Source: Bacillus changyiensis (GTDB taxonomy: Bacteria; Bacillota; Bacilli; Bacillales; Bacillaceae). From it: 64,000 nt of DNA. Under the pieces are notes generated by a model, which worked only from the letters and a program-made list of their open reading frames with translations, was not told the origin of the DNA and searched no databases. Positions 35,932 through 45,037 of the stretch are shown here, in pieces; positions within the stretch are counted from its first letter, which is position 1; every line of letters starts with the position of its first letter. The DNA lies in the NCBI RefSeq assembly GCF_027706145.1, contig NZ_JAQFWW010000001.1, positions 930,001 through 994,000 of the forward strand, given 5' to 3'. The position numbers were made by a program, and so were the translations under genes.

Positions 35932-36200
35932 TCTAAAAAAGACTCCTTTCAAAAACACTTCAGGATCAACAAGTATTAATTATAATACAAGTTCTACACG
36001 CATCATACCACAAAGTATCAGTTGATGACATTTTTCCTTTCGAATTGCGAAAAAGAAAAACTGTTTTTTATAGTGTGAGTTTTCAATGAACAAGTCATAC
36101 ACAAAATCATTTTTCCCTAAGGCAACTAGCAGTATGTGTGCTCATAAGTAAAATTTATTGATCATCTAGCTTGTCTTATTCCTGATTGTTTCTGTAAACA
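35932..36200. other. Intergenic stretch between ykuJ and fsrA
   Basis: About 270 bases without a supportable ORF. It holds the ykuJ promoter region (minus-strand TATAAT in AT-rich DNA) and little else that I can recognise. Confidence 0.5.
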
Positions 36201-36283
36201 AAAAAACTTGGCGGGGGCAGCGCCAAGTTTTTTTATACTTGATCTGATAAGGGGTTGGGGAACAGAGAGGATATCTCTCTATA
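36201..36283 (-). ncRNA. fsrA: FsrA, Fur-regulated iron-sparing small RNA
   Basis: A transcript of about 80 nt is implied: a promoter with a perfect Fur box, start near 36282, and a strong terminator (AAACTTGGCG/CGCCAAGTTT, then seven T). It lies between ykuI and ykuJ, the place of fsrA in B. subtilis. The expected C-rich unpaired stretches for base pairing are present (CCTCTCT, TTCCCCAACCCC, and CTGCCCCC in the terminator loop). In B. subtilis FsrA lowers synthesis of iron-rich TCA and other enzymes, aided by FbpA-C. Confidence 0.9.
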
Positions 36284-36288
36284 GTCAA

Positions 36289-36317
36289 ATGATAATGATT
36301 ATCAATTTCATTGTCAA
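36289..36317 (-). promoter_or_regulatory. fsrA promoter with perfect Fur box
   Basis: -35 TTGACA (36317-36312), 17-bp spacer, -10 TATCAT (36294-36289). TGATAATGATTATCA at 36290-36304 is a perfect 7-1-7 Fur box over the -10 and spacer. Confidence 0.9.
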
Positions 36318-36333
36318 CCCCAAGATGACAGAA

Positions 36334-36375
36334 AATAAAAAAACTGCACTCCAATCGTTAAATGAAGTGCAGTTT
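36334..36375 (-). terminator. Terminator of ykuI
   Basis: A 10-bp stem AAACTGCACT/AGTGCAGTTT, loop 15 nt, then TTTTTTTATTTTC on the minus strand. Confidence 0.85.
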
Positions 36376-36385
36376 ATAGCCAACT

Positions 36386-37606
36386 TTAAATCAGGCCATC
36401 TTGTTCATAAAGATAGGAATACGGCAAATCAATAAAAAGATACCGTTCGTGATCCATTGGATATGAAAACGTCCGAATCATTTCACCTGTCTCATTGTCA
36501 CTGTATAAATCACTGAAAAACCCTTTTCTCATCGTTCTCATTTTGATGATATTCTCCAAAAAATACGGACGCCAGCTCCAATTTTTCCCGATGTATTCCG
36601 GCTGAAATATCCATTCTCCGTCCTGTTTATAGACGTTTTTCGTTAGTTGAACGCCATCTTCATTGCACATATAGATTCTAAAACTGCAGTCGGTCAGTCC
36701 ATGACCGAGACCCAGTAAAAAATCATCCTCACTCTGGTTCCCTTTTTTAAGCTCAGTCACCAACTGATGAACCCTTTTATCAAACTGGTCTGACTGCTCA
36801 AACAAAATCTCTAGCTTCTTTTTCTCATGTAAAATAAATTGGTGAAACTCAGCCTTTAAACGTTTTTTCAATACATCCCGCTCAACAAATTGTTCTTGTG
36901 GGGATTGTAAATAATGTCCCTGAAAATAGCGGCCTCCGTTTCTCCAAGCATATTGAAGTTGGAAGTTTGCTTCAATATCTTCGTACAATAATGTCGCACC
37001 GATCTTTCTCGCAAGCAATGATATACTATAAAGAACATATTCATAGGAGGGTGAAGGAGAAGCCATTTTAAGTGGCTGTAAATCGATCTTCAACAAGTCT
37101 GGCGAAAGCAGTGCGATTCTGTCGAGATTGCTGCTATCTTTACCAATATTATCAACCGCAACTTTAATACCATATGTACGGTAATATGTTAGTACATGTT
37201 GCAGTTGTTCTATATCTCCTTTGAAATACTGCTCTGTTATTTCGACTACGAAACGATCTAGTTCAATACCTTTTTCCTTATACTCCATCAAAAGGTTGAG
37301 GAATCCTTCTCCATGATCCATCATCAACACATTTGCGTCTTGGTTGATAAAAATTAAAAGATCACAGTCGGTATCTAAAAAAGAACGTAGTGCTTGACGA
37401 ACGACCCTTAATTCAACTTCTGCTTTATATTCTTCTGGGATTGATGGGTCAGAGAAAAATGCCCCTATACTCTTCACTCCAGATTTCATCTTAATACGTC
37501 CCAATACTTCATAGCCGATCACTTTTTGCTCTTCAGCACTGAAAACAGCTTGATAATAAGGGAAAACATCTTCAATATTTGTTAAAATGTCGAGTGGATC
37601 CAACAT
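36386..37606 (-). CDS. ykuI: YkuI, EAL-domain protein
   Basis: 406 aa: an N-terminal EAL domain (YEVLGR signature; FVVEITEQY; VAVDNIGKDSSNLDRI; LKIDLQPL) and a C-terminal PAS-like YkuI_C domain from about residue 250. The B. subtilis protein binds c-di-GMP but shows little or no hydrolysis. The EVL in place of EAL is normal for it. Soluble. It has its own terminator and is not obviously in an operon. Confidence 0.92.
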   Translation of the reverse strand: MLDPLDILTNIEDVFPYYQAVFSAEEQKVIGYEVLGRIKMKSGVKSIGAFFSDPSIPEEYKAEVELRVVRQALRSFLDTDCDLLIFINQDANVLMMDHGEGFLNLLMEYKEKGIELDRFVVEITEQYFKGDIEQLQHVLTYYRTYGIKVAVDNIGKDSSNLDRIALLSPDLLKIDLQPLKMASPSPSYEYVLYSISLLARKIGATLLYEDIEANFQLQYAWRNGGRYFQGHYLQSPQEQFVERDVLKKRLKAEFHQFILHEKKKLEILFEQSDQFDKRVHQLVTELKKGNQSEDDFLLGLGHGLTDCSFRIYMCNEDGVQLTKNVYKQDGEWIFQPEYIGKNWSWRPYFLENIIKMRTMRKGFFSDLYSDNETGEMIRTFSYPMDHERYLFIDLPYSYLYEQDGLI

Positions 37607-37671
37607 GGTATATCACCAGCTTCTCAGGTCTTTGTCTGATTATACCACAACGTCCCACCACATTGATCATT

Positions 37672-38436
37672 TTAAAATGGATGAGGATTAAGCCATTGAC
37701 CACCATCCATTGTTACACATTCTCCATTTATATATGCCGCTTGTTCAGATAATAAATATGAAGCAAGTCCTGCAATTTCTTCAGGAGTTCCGAGTCTTTC
37801 TAAAGGAACGCTTTTGATTGTACGCTCTGCTGCTTCCTCTGATTCAAACAGTTTTTCGGCCCCACCTGTCCTTTCAATCGGACCAGGCGCAATAGCATTT
37901 ACTCTAATACCATATCTTCTCCCCCATTCAACAGCAAGTGTTCTCGTCAATGACAAAACGCCAGCTTTTGCTGCCGCAGAATGGATAACACCTGCTCCAG
38001 CACCCCATGCATACGTCGCCACCATGTTCACAATCATTCCGTTTTTCTTTTCCTTGATCCAATAACGACCAACAGACTGGCTACAGTAAAATGTTCCATT
38101 TAAAACGATATCGATGACGGATTTCCAACCATTAACAGACAGCTTCTCAGCTGGACAAATAAAATTTCCGGCCGCATTATTTACCAAAGCATCAATTGTC
38201 CCAAAACGATCAATCGTTTCCTCCATCATCTCTTCTACTTCTTCAACAGATCTGACATCCATTTGGCAAATCCCAACTTGTCCCGGAAACGTTTCAATTT
38301 CTTGTTTGGTAGCCTCTAGCTTTTCTTTCGTTCTCCCCGTAATCATCACATTCCAGCCTTGTTCAGCCTGCTTTTTAGCCATTGCTTTTCCCATACCACT
38401 TGACCCTCCGGTCACAATCACAACTTTTCTGCCCAT
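37672..38436 (-). CDS. fadH: 2,4-dienoyl-CoA reductase FadH
   Basis: SDR-fold NADPH enzyme needed to degrade unsaturated fatty acids (254 aa). NADP-binding motif TGGSSGMGKAM near the N-terminus, VNNAAGNF, and the catalytic lysine segment HSAAAKAGVLSLT in place of classical YxxxK, as in DECR proteins. The C-terminus ends with the substrate loop NPHPF. A near-perfect FadR operator lies 22 bp upstream, so it belongs to the fatty acid degradation regulon. Confidence 0.93.
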   Translation of the reverse strand: MGRKVVIVTGGSSGMGKAMAKKQAEQGWNVMITGRTKEKLEATKQEIETFPGQVGICQMDVRSVEEVEEMMEETIDRFGTIDALVNNAAGNFICPAEKLSVNGWKSVIDIVLNGTFYCSQSVGRYWIKEKKNGMIVNMVATYAWGAGAGVIHSAAAKAGVLSLTRTLAVEWGRRYGIRVNAIAPGPIERTGGAEKLFESEEAAERTIKSVPLERLGTPEEIAGLASYLLSEQAAYINGECVTMDGGQWLNPHPF

Positions 38437-38457
38437 TTTCTTTTATCCCCCTTGTCA

Positions 38458-38475
38458 TGAATGAATGATCATTCA
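38458..38475 (-). promoter_or_regulatory. FadR operator of fadH
   Basis: TGAATGAATGATCATTCA matches 17 of 18 positions of TGAATGANTANTCATTCA, just upstream of fadH. Confidence 0.85.
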
Positions 38476-38550
38476 CTACTCATTTTATCATACTGTTTAA
38501 AAAAGTTTAACAATTCTTAAGAGGTTGTCCTAATTTACTTTTTAAAAAGA

Positions 38551-38556
38551 TATAAT
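38551..38556 (+). promoter_or_regulatory. -10 box of ykuE
   Basis: TATAAT 29 bp upstream of the start codon; no good -35. Confidence 0.5.
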
Positions 38557-38585
38557 GTATGGATTCTATTAAAGGTTGGTTGATG

Positions 38586-39431
38586 ATGAAAAATTTAACT
38601 AGAAGACATTTTTTAAAAGGTTTGCTTGGCCTTTTTACAACAGGATGGTTATCATTTGGTTATGCCCGTTTTCTTGAACCCCGTATGCTTGAAACAAATG
38701 TGATTCCCATTCAACATCGACTTATCCCTAAAGCATTTGATCAATTTCGAATTGTCCAGTTCAGTGATACTCATTTAAGTCATGACTTTACAGTTCATCA
38801 GCTATTAGAAATTGTCCATCAAATTAACAATTTAAATCCAGATTTGATCGTGTTTAGCGGAGATTTAATTGATGATCCGCCTCACTATCAAAATCATGAT
38901 CAAGCCGTTCTCGTCTTAAAAAAGCTTCATGCACGATGTGGAAAGTTTGCAATTTACGGAAACCATGATCATGGTGGTTATGGAACAACTATTTATCGAA
39001 ACATTATGTCAGCCGCTGGCTTTCACGTTTTACGAAATGATTTGGTCAAACTTGAATTAAGCAGCAACAGTGTGATTGAGATTGCCTCACTAGATGATTT
39101 CATGCTCGGAAAACCGAAAGTCGAAGGAGTGTTATCAAAACTTAGTAAGGATATTTTTTCGATTTTACTTGTTCATCAGCCAGATGCTGCGTTAGCCGCC
39201 AAAGATTTCCCTGTCAATTTGCAATTATCAGGGCATACCCATGGCGGACAGGTGAGGCTCCCACTATTTGGCCCACTCATAACCCCTCCATATGGAAAAA
39301 TCTATACGGAAGGGTTGTATGTACGAGATGGGATGCAAATCTATGTCAATCGTGGAATTGGGACAACAAGACTACCACTCCGATTTTTGTCAAAGCCTGA
39401 AATAACTGTTTTTGAACTAAAATCAGAATAA
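38586..39431 (+). CDS. ykuE: YkuE, Tat-exported metallophosphoesterase
   Basis: About 281 aa. The N-terminus MKNLTRRHFLKGLLGLFTTG is a twin-arginine signal (TRRHFLK); B. subtilis YkuE is a known Tat substrate that is held at the cell wall. Calcineurin-type motifs follow in order: FSDTHL, GDLID, GNHDH, LVHQPD and GHTHGG, all needed for metal binding. ATG 38586 is chosen to fit the signal; an ATG one codon earlier is possible. Confidence 0.93.
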   Translation: MKNLTRRHFLKGLLGLFTTGWLSFGYARFLEPRMLETNVIPIQHRLIPKAFDQFRIVQFSDTHLSHDFTVHQLLEIVHQINNLNPDLIVFSGDLIDDPPHYQNHDQAVLVLKKLHARCGKFAIYGNHDHGGYGTTIYRNIMSAAGFHVLRNDLVKLELSSNSVIEIASLDDFMLGKPKVEGVLSKLSKDIFSILLVHQPDAALAAKDFPVNLQLSGHTHGGQVRLPLFGPLITPPYGKIYTEGLYVRDGMQIYVNRGIGTTRLPLRFLSKPEITVFELKSE

Positions 39432-39607
39432 GATATGCTACAAGGCTTTTGTCGCAAATAGAAAAATACAGGCATATATTTTAAAAAGGAAACAACTACC
39501 TACCCTGATTTTAGTGAAAAAAGAAACTTCCATAGCTTTTTATCGTCTAATAAATGCAACGGAACAAGCTCTTTTTTCGTTTTTAGCAAAAAGGAGATGA
39601 CTATTAA

Positions 39608-40006
39608 ATGAAATTCTTAGAACCATGGAAAAGCAGTACAAATTCTGCTGGATTAAGAGACGCAAACACCATCCCTTACAAGATTGTCGTCTCTCTTAGG
39701 AGTAAAACACTGAAATTGTATAAGTCGGACAGATTGATAAAAACTTACTCAGTAGCCATAGGGAGGACGCTCAAGAAAACTCCCCAAGGTGAGTTTATGA
39801 TTGTCAATCGACAGGCAAATCCCGGTGGACCGTTCGGTGCATATTGGTTAGGACTATCAAAAGAGGGTTATGGGATTCATGGAACGAATAACCCGTCTTC
39901 AATTGGAAAAGCTGTTTCAAAGGGATGTATTCGAATGTATAATCAAGATGTTAGAGAACTGGCTTCCATTGTCCCAAACAGCACCCCAGTGATCATTACA
40001 CCCTAA
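39608..40006 (+). CDS. ykuD: YkuD-type L,D-transpeptidase without LysM
   Basis: Spore-cortex or wall L,D-transpeptidase, making 3-3 cross-links. It is 132 aa and contains the complete catalytic domain: YGIHGTNNPSSIGKAVSKGC with the active Cys, followed by IRMYNQDV. B. subtilis YkuD is 164 aa with an N-terminal LysM; here that is replaced by about 22 unrelated residues (MKFLEPWKSSTNSAGLRDAN). AAAAGGAG lies before the ATG. The upstream DNA to ykuE (175 bp) does not code for a LysM. Confidence 0.9.
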   Translation: MKFLEPWKSSTNSAGLRDANTIPYKIVVSLRSKTLKLYKSDRLIKTYSVAIGRTLKKTPQGEFMIVNRQANPGGPFGAYWLGLSKEGYGIHGTNNPSSIGKAVSKGCIRMYNQDVRELASIVPNSTPVIITP

Positions 40007-40087
40007 ATCCGCTCTGCATATTTGAACAATCACCCCATCTTGTATTAAAATATAATAGGACCTTTAGAGTAAGGAGCATATATATTT

Positions 40088-41389
40088 ATGGATATCTTTC
40101 AAAATCGTAATTTTCTTCGGCTCTTTTTTGCAGCCTTTACCTCGCAAATGGGAACAACAGTGGGGAATTTGGCTTTCGCTTTTTTCTTGCTCGATAGGTT
40201 CAGTAGCCAGCCGGTCTATACGACAATTGCTGAACTGATGTATTCACTCCCTACAATTTTTGTTTTCTTTCTCGTTGGTGTGGTCGCTGACCGTTTTGAC
40301 CGTAAGAAAGTGGCCGAAAACTGTGATTGGATCAGAGCAGGATTGACTGCCATTCTCTTTTTTGTATTATTTCTCGAGTCTATTCCGCTTGTCTTGTTCG
40401 TTCTGTTTATCAGAAGTGCGGTGACAAAATTTTTCTTTCCTGCTGAAGCAAGTTTGGTTCAGGCTATTTTGCGAAAAGATCAATATGCAAAAGCAGCTGG
40501 ACTTAATCAAATGCTTTTCAGTTTATTTATGCTGTTTGGTGTAGGGCTTGGTGCCTTTATGTATAAAACGATCGGCCTGCATGGAGCGATCGCTCTCGAT
40601 TTTATCAGCTTCATCATATCTGGTCTTTTAATCCGCTTCTGTGATATACCGATTGAAGCCAGGCAGCCAAATGGAAAAAACGGCTGGAAAAACTCTGCTG
40701 TGAAAGATTCTATGCATGACTTTAAAGAAGGTATCGTTTATATTTTAAAAAGCAAGTTGCTTGCATCTCTTGTATTCGGGTACTTTGTCTTCGGATTTGT
40801 CAGCGGCGGATTAGCTGTATTACCTATGTTTAAAATGAAATATGTGCTTTCTCCTGAATCATATGAGTGGCATACATCACTCTTTACCATCGTTCTTGGT
40901 ATCGGACTTTTGATAGGAGCTGTAACCGGAGCTCTTCTTTCTAAAAAAGTGAAACCTGAATTCTTGATGTCAGTGCCTATTTTGATTGCAGGAGCATTCA
41001 TTATTCTACTGGGATTCACAGATCAATTAATTGTTTATTATGCTGCAGCTTTTTTGGCTGGAACATGTATTGGACCTGTTAATACTGCACTCGGAGGCTG
41101 GATCCCTAAAATTGTTCACCCTAGATTAATGGGAAGAGTAAGCGGCTGGACAGATCCGCTGATGATGATGGCCCAGTCTTCGGCACTCGGTCTGATTGCT
41201 CTGTTATTCCCAGCAATGATTAGTAATATCAATTATATCTATTACGGTCTGGCAGCTACTATACTTTTAGCAGGTTTGTATTATTTTATAACTTTGCCAA
41301 AATTAAGTGTTCAGACTGCAGAAATTGATGTTCATGAAACATTAAAAAGACAAAAAAGTACAAAAACGAAAATGAACTCCATCACCTAA
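40088..41389 (+). CDS. ykuC: YkuC, MFS transporter
   Basis: 433 aa with twelve predicted membrane helices. The MFS loop motif is VVADRFDRKKVA between helices 2 and 3. It is similar to macrolide-efflux-like permeases, but the substrate is unknown. It lies between ykuD and kre, as in B. subtilis. A 17-bp stem terminator follows. Confidence 0.9.
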   Translation: MDIFQNRNFLRLFFAAFTSQMGTTVGNLAFAFFLLDRFSSQPVYTTIAELMYSLPTIFVFFLVGVVADRFDRKKVAENCDWIRAGLTAILFFVLFLESIPLVLFVLFIRSAVTKFFFPAEASLVQAILRKDQYAKAAGLNQMLFSLFMLFGVGLGAFMYKTIGLHGAIALDFISFIISGLLIRFCDIPIEARQPNGKNGWKNSAVKDSMHDFKEGIVYILKSKLLASLVFGYFVFGFVSGGLAVLPMFKMKYVLSPESYEWHTSLFTIVLGIGLLIGAVTGALLSKKVKPEFLMSVPILIAGAFIILLGFTDQLIVYYAAAFLAGTCIGPVNTALGGWIPKIVHPRLMGRVSGWTDPLMMMAQSSALGLIALLFPAMISNINYIYYGLAATILLAGLYYFITLPKLSVQTAEIDVHETLKRQKSTKTKMNSIT

Positions 41390-41392
41390 AGA

Positions 41393-41431
41393 AAAAAATA
41401 CGCAATTTAACCAAGAAATTGCGTATTTTTT
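41393..41431 (+). terminator. Terminator of ykuC
   Basis: Stem AAAAATACGCAATTT/AAATTGCGTATTTTT with a 7-nt loop. Confidence 0.9.
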
Positions 41432-41440
41432 ATGAAATAT

Positions 41441-41468
41441 TTGCATTTTCCATTGTATTTCGTATAAT
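41441..41468 (+). promoter_or_regulatory. Promoter of kre
   Basis: TTGCAT (41441-41446), 16-bp spacer, TATAAT (41463-41468). Confidence 0.65.
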
Positions 41469-41528
41469 TTAGACATAACCTTTACATCTTTAGGAGGTGG
41501 TGAGGAAAGCATGGATAGGAGACAGAAA

Positions 41529-41987
41529 ATGGACGACCATAATCATACTAAAGAATTAAAACCGACAATTGAAAATCTTTCAAAAGCAATTTATACAGTC
41601 AATCGTCACGCTAAAACAGCAACTAATCCCAAATTCCTATATCTGCTGAAAAAAAAGGCATTACAAAAACTGATCAATGATGGGAAAGGGAAAAAGGTTG
41701 GGCTCCATTTTTCAAAAAACCCAAAATTTAGTCAGCAGCAATCAGATGTACTCATATCTCTCGGAGACTACGTTTTTCATATGCCTCCAACTAAAGAAGA
41801 CTTCGAAAATCTCCCACACTTAGGTACACTTAATCATTCATATCGGAATCCTAGAGCTCAAATGTCTCTGTACATTGCGAAGCAGCTTCTCCAAAACTAT
41901 ACGGGATTAAAAGAAAAATCACTAATGACCGGTCGAAAACAAGCGACAAAACCAGTGTTTAAACGACTCGGTGAGAGTTATTTTTAA
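41529..41987 (+). CDS. kre: Kre (YkyB), regulator of comK expression
   Basis: About 152 aa. The family core NLSKAIYTVNRHAKTATNPK, KKVGLHFSKNPKFSQQQSD and the C-terminal KRLGESYF match B. subtilis Kre (repressor of comK, acting on its mRNA). I take ATG 41529, where AGGAGA lies 6 nt upstream and the sequence matches the known N-terminus; an ATG six codons earlier also has an acceptable site. It is divergent in place from cheV with a shared terminator downstream. Confidence 0.9.
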   Translation: MDDHNHTKELKPTIENLSKAIYTVNRHAKTATNPKFLYLLKKKALQKLINDGKGKKVGLHFSKNPKFSQQQSDVLISLGDYVFHMPPTKEDFENLPHLGTLNHSYRNPRAQMSLYIAKQLLQNYTGLKEKSLMTGRKQATKPVFKRLGESYF

Positions 41988-41992
41988 TTAAC

Positions 41993-42021
41993 AAAAAAAG
42001 CCTCTTTCCAAGGCTTTTTTT
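41993..42021. terminator. Bidirectional terminator between kre and cheV
   Basis: Stem AAAAAAAGCCT/AGGCTTTTTTT with a 7-nt loop. Confidence 0.9.
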
Positions 42022-42022
42022 G

Positions 42023-42946
42023 TTAATCTTTTTTCATAATATATTTATCAAGTTTTTCAATCAACTCGTTCAGTTCTGGTTTGCTAATCTGTTCATCAGC
42101 ACCGACTTTTTCCCCTTTATGGCGAAGGTCATCTGTGATCAGTGAAGAGAAAATCAAGACTGGTACCCTATTGCTTAACGGATTATCTTTGATCAGCTTT
42201 GTTAAGCGGTGTCCGTCCATTTGCGGCATTTCAATATCAGTGATCATTAAATCGATTTGTTGATCAAGCGGTGTTCCATCCTCAATCATGTTCATCAGGT
42301 GATCATAAGCATCTTTGCCATTTTCAAAGGAGAGGATATTGTTGTAGCCTGCTTCATTTAATTTTTCCACTAAAAGGCGGAGAAGTAAAGGAGAATCTTC
42401 AACAATCACCAGTTTTTTAGATGTTCTTCGCTGATCAAATGTCTCATCTTTTACTTCATAAGGATTAACACCTGTTTCAGATTCCAGATCAAAAATAATT
42501 TTTTCGTAATCAGGTAGGAAAATCATGGTTCCATCAAGTTTGATAATTCCAGTAAGATGCCTTTCCATTCCTTGATTCAATGCAGTCGGCTTTTCAATTT
42601 CTTCCCATGAAACCCGATGGATTTGAGAAACCGAACCAGTGTGAAAAACGATTTTGCGTTTATTAAATTCAGTTACGATATATTTCTCCTGTTTTTCTTC
42701 TTCTTCTCCATGCTCTACTCCAAAAAACGAGAATAAATCAATTACCGGAAGAATCTCACCTCTTAGCGTGATCATTCCTTCAACATGTCTTTGGGAATGA
42801 GGTACTTTTGTAATTTCGACAGGTTGAATAATTTCTCTCACTTTCATTACATTGATACCAAATATATTGCAGCCAACTTCAAACTTGACAATTTCCAACT
42901 CATTGGTTCCGGAACTTAATAAAATCTCCTGTTTATTTAAAGACAC
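42023..42946 (-). CDS. cheV: CheV, chemotaxis coupling protein
   Basis: 307 aa. A CheW-like coupling domain (about residues 15-155) is followed by a response-regulator receiver domain with phosphoacceptor Asp in [13 protein letters not shown]. It couples receptors to CheA and adapts by phosphorylation. A sigma-D promoter lies 37-63 bp upstream, as expected for motility genes. Confidence 0.95.
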   Translation of the reverse strand: MSLNKQEILLSSGTNELEIVKFEVGCNIFGINVMKVREIIQPVEITKVPHSQRHVEGMITLRGEILPVIDLFSFFGVEHGEEEEKQEKYIVTEFNKRKIVFHTGSVSQIHRVSWEEIEKPTALNQGMERHLTGIIKLDGTMIFLPDYEKIIFDLESETGVNPYEVKDETFDQRRTSKKLVIVEDSPLLLRLLVEKLNEAGYNNILSFENGKDAYDHLMNMIEDGTPLDQQIDLMITDIEMPQMDGHRLTKLIKDNPLSNRVPVLIFSSLITDDLRHKGEKVGADEQISKPELNELIEKLDKYIMKKD

Positions 42947-42982
42947 GGATATCCCTCTCTATCTACATCTATTTTATTTTTA

Positions 42983-43009
42983 ATATCGGCATCTTTATGT
43001 AAAAGTTGA
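42983..43009 (-). promoter_or_regulatory. Sigma-D promoter of cheV
   Basis: -10 GCCGATAT (42990-42983) is perfect; a 15-nt spacer; -35 TCAA (43009-43006) matches TAAA in three of four positions. Confidence 0.85.
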
Positions 43010-43018
43010 TGTTTCTGC

Positions 43019-44335
43019 TCAATTTGGTTTTACACGTTGAAGAACAATTAAACCAGCCAAAGTCAATAAAATCAAAGAACCAAACGCCATTCGACTTGCT
43101 ACGTTCCCTAAATCATGGAACAATAATGTAATTGAACCATAAAGTAATGGACCAAAGACGGAAGAAATCTTACCAGACAATGCAAACATACCGAAAAATT
43201 CACCACGTTTATGCGGAGGTGTTAGTTCGATAATGAATGTTCTTGAGGTAACCCAACTTCCTCCAAGCGCGACCCCAAATAATCCGCCTGCCACCCAAAA
43301 CATCGCTTCTGATTTGGCAAGGGTACCGATTGTTAAAGCGATAATTAAGATAACCCCCACAAGGCTGACCGCTCTTTTCGCGCCAATCCTTTTGGTGACA
43401 TACCCTAACATAAAAGATCCGATAATACTGAATATTGTTGAGACTAGATATACCCCAATGAACTGTTTACCTACAATACCAAATACCGTCGCTGAATAGA
43501 CTGCCATGATCCCAACAGTTGTCGCAAGCGCGTCATTGAGAAAAAAGTAAGCGATCATAAACAAAAAAACGGAACGATATAAACGAATGTCTTTAAAGGT
43601 TTTGATGATTTCTTTGTATCCGCTAAAAAACGATTTTTTCTCAAGTACTTCCGTTTTCCGTTTCTCCTTTGTAAACAAAATGTATGGAAGAGAAAAGAAT
43701 AAAACTAATAGAGCGGACGGAATAAATGCTCGATGGAATTGATGGTCTCCTACGAAAGCGTAAACCGTTAACCCTACCAATGTACCGATATAGCCGACGG
43801 CAATTCCAAACCCTGATATGAGAGGGATTTGTTCTTTTGTTCCTAAATCAGGCAAAATGTTATCATAAAACACTAAACTGGAGTTATAAAAAAACTTTGC
43901 GATCACAAACAGGACGATCACGATTAGTAATTGCAATGGAACACCTGCTATTTTTTGCGAAAATGAAGCACCTGCAAATACTCCCATTAATATAGTTGAC
44001 GTCACACAAATGAGTGTGAACGGAGCGATATACCGTTTTTTCCTACCTGTCCTATCAATCAAAACACCATATAACGGTGTAAACATCACCAATAATATAC
44101 TTGATGCAGAATTTGCGTATGAGATAAACGTGCTTGCTAGTTGATCCATACTAGCACTATTTCCGACAGCCTCTTTTAAATAGTAAGGAAAAAAGATTGT
44201 GACAATATTTGATGAAAAGATCGTATTTGCAAAATCATACAATGCCCATGAAAGGATCGGCAAAGTCAAAAACAATGTGAATCCTTTTGTCTGGGTATCT
44301 TTCAATGTTTTCTCTTGTTCCGGCTGAATCTTCAT
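43019..44335 (-). CDS. MFS transporter of the UMF1/Atg22 family
   Basis: About 438 aa with twelve membrane helices. The opening PILSWALYDFANTIFSSNIV is the family hallmark, followed by the MFS loop GVLIDRTGRKKR. Related to B. subtilis YxiO and the vacuolar effluxers; the substrate is unknown. ATG 44335 has GGGGG 7 nt upstream. The gene is absent at this position in B. subtilis (between cheV and patA), so it was inserted or moved. Confidence 0.87.
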   Translation of the reverse strand: MKIQPEQEKTLKDTQTKGFTLFLTLPILSWALYDFANTIFSSNIVTIFFPYYLKEAVGNSASMDQLASTFISYANSASSILLVMFTPLYGVLIDRTGRKKRYIAPFTLICVTSTILMGVFAGASFSQKIAGVPLQLLIVIVLFVIAKFFYNSSLVFYDNILPDLGTKEQIPLISGFGIAVGYIGTLVGLTVYAFVGDHQFHRAFIPSALLVLFFSLPYILFTKEKRKTEVLEKKSFFSGYKEIIKTFKDIRLYRSVFLFMIAYFFLNDALATTVGIMAVYSATVFGIVGKQFIGVYLVSTIFSIIGSFMLGYVTKRIGAKRAVSLVGVILIIALTIGTLAKSEAMFWVAGGLFGVALGGSWVTSRTFIIELTPPHKRGEFFGMFALSGKISSVFGPLLYGSITLLFHDLGNVASRMAFGSLILLTLAGLIVLQRVKPN

Positions 44336-44394
44336 CAAAAAACCCCCTTTATTGTACTTTGGAAACAATAGTAAGCATTCTGAGTAGGTGCTAG

Positions 44395-44874
44395 TTACTT
44401 TTTTATAACGATTGTCTTAACTAAAAGATCATGAAGTGTTTGCTGTTGCTTAGTAAACAAAGCGAAAATAAAAATGGGATAAACATTATTTTGCAAAAAA
44501 ACGGCCAACAGCAGTCCCAAAAGAAATTTTTCTTCTCTTTACTTTATCTACGACTTGAATTCCCATTACCCTTTTACTGTTTGTTGCTTTCCATGTCGAT
44601 GATTCCATCAGTGTGTAAAAATAATACACCCAGAAAAAACCATGACAGCAGCCTTAAGAGTGTCCATGAAGATCAAATGCATGAAGAACACATTCCAAAA
44701 AACCGCTTGCCTTATCAAAGATTCTATGATTTTTCAAGAGCTTCCGTTGCAATGAATACACTCATGAACAGAGAAATGGATCAGATCAATACAATAAGCT
44801 AAAAAACGCGGAGCAAACTCCGCATATTCACTCCTATCTAAAGTTGGAGCTGTTCCATGTTTACTTAATTCCAA
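44395..44874 (-). pseudogene. Decayed RDD-family membrane protein gene
   Basis: On the minus strand, three frames together spell an RDD protein. The start TTG 44874 (AGGAGG 7 nt upstream) gives YAEFAPRFLAYCIDLI, the N-terminal RDD signature. A second frame gives FWVYYFYTLMESSTWKAT and GIQVVDKVKRRKISFG, ending at AVGRFFAK. A third gives IFALFTKQQQTLHDLLVKT and the stop at 44395. At least two frameshifts and two in-frame stops break it. The frames align with the family order of these signatures, so this is not chance. Confidence 0.75.
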
Positions 44875-45037
44875 ATTTCTACCTCCTAACCTTTATATGT
44901 TACTAACAATTTCCGATTTGAAGCAATATCGATCACATTTTTTTAAACTAAATTTAAAGTTTTGCTCACAATATGGACATTGAATTCCAAAGATTTCATG
45001 TTACAATAATGAAGGATTTTTACAAGGAAGGTGTTTA
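44875..45037. other. Gap between the RDD pseudogene and the 52-aa gene
   Basis: Divergent promoter region, AT-rich, with no ORF I can support. Confidence 0.45.

Noticed and set aside
44431-44802. 123-codon plus-strand frame between the Atg22-like gene and patA
   Set aside because: It has no ribosome binding site, and the opposite strand explains the same DNA as a decayed RDD gene.
44808-44823. GCGGAG/CTCCGC hairpin followed by six T on the minus strand, looking like a terminator
   Set aside because: It falls inside the N-terminal coding part of the RDD remnant (YAEFAPRF), so it is more simply coding sequence.
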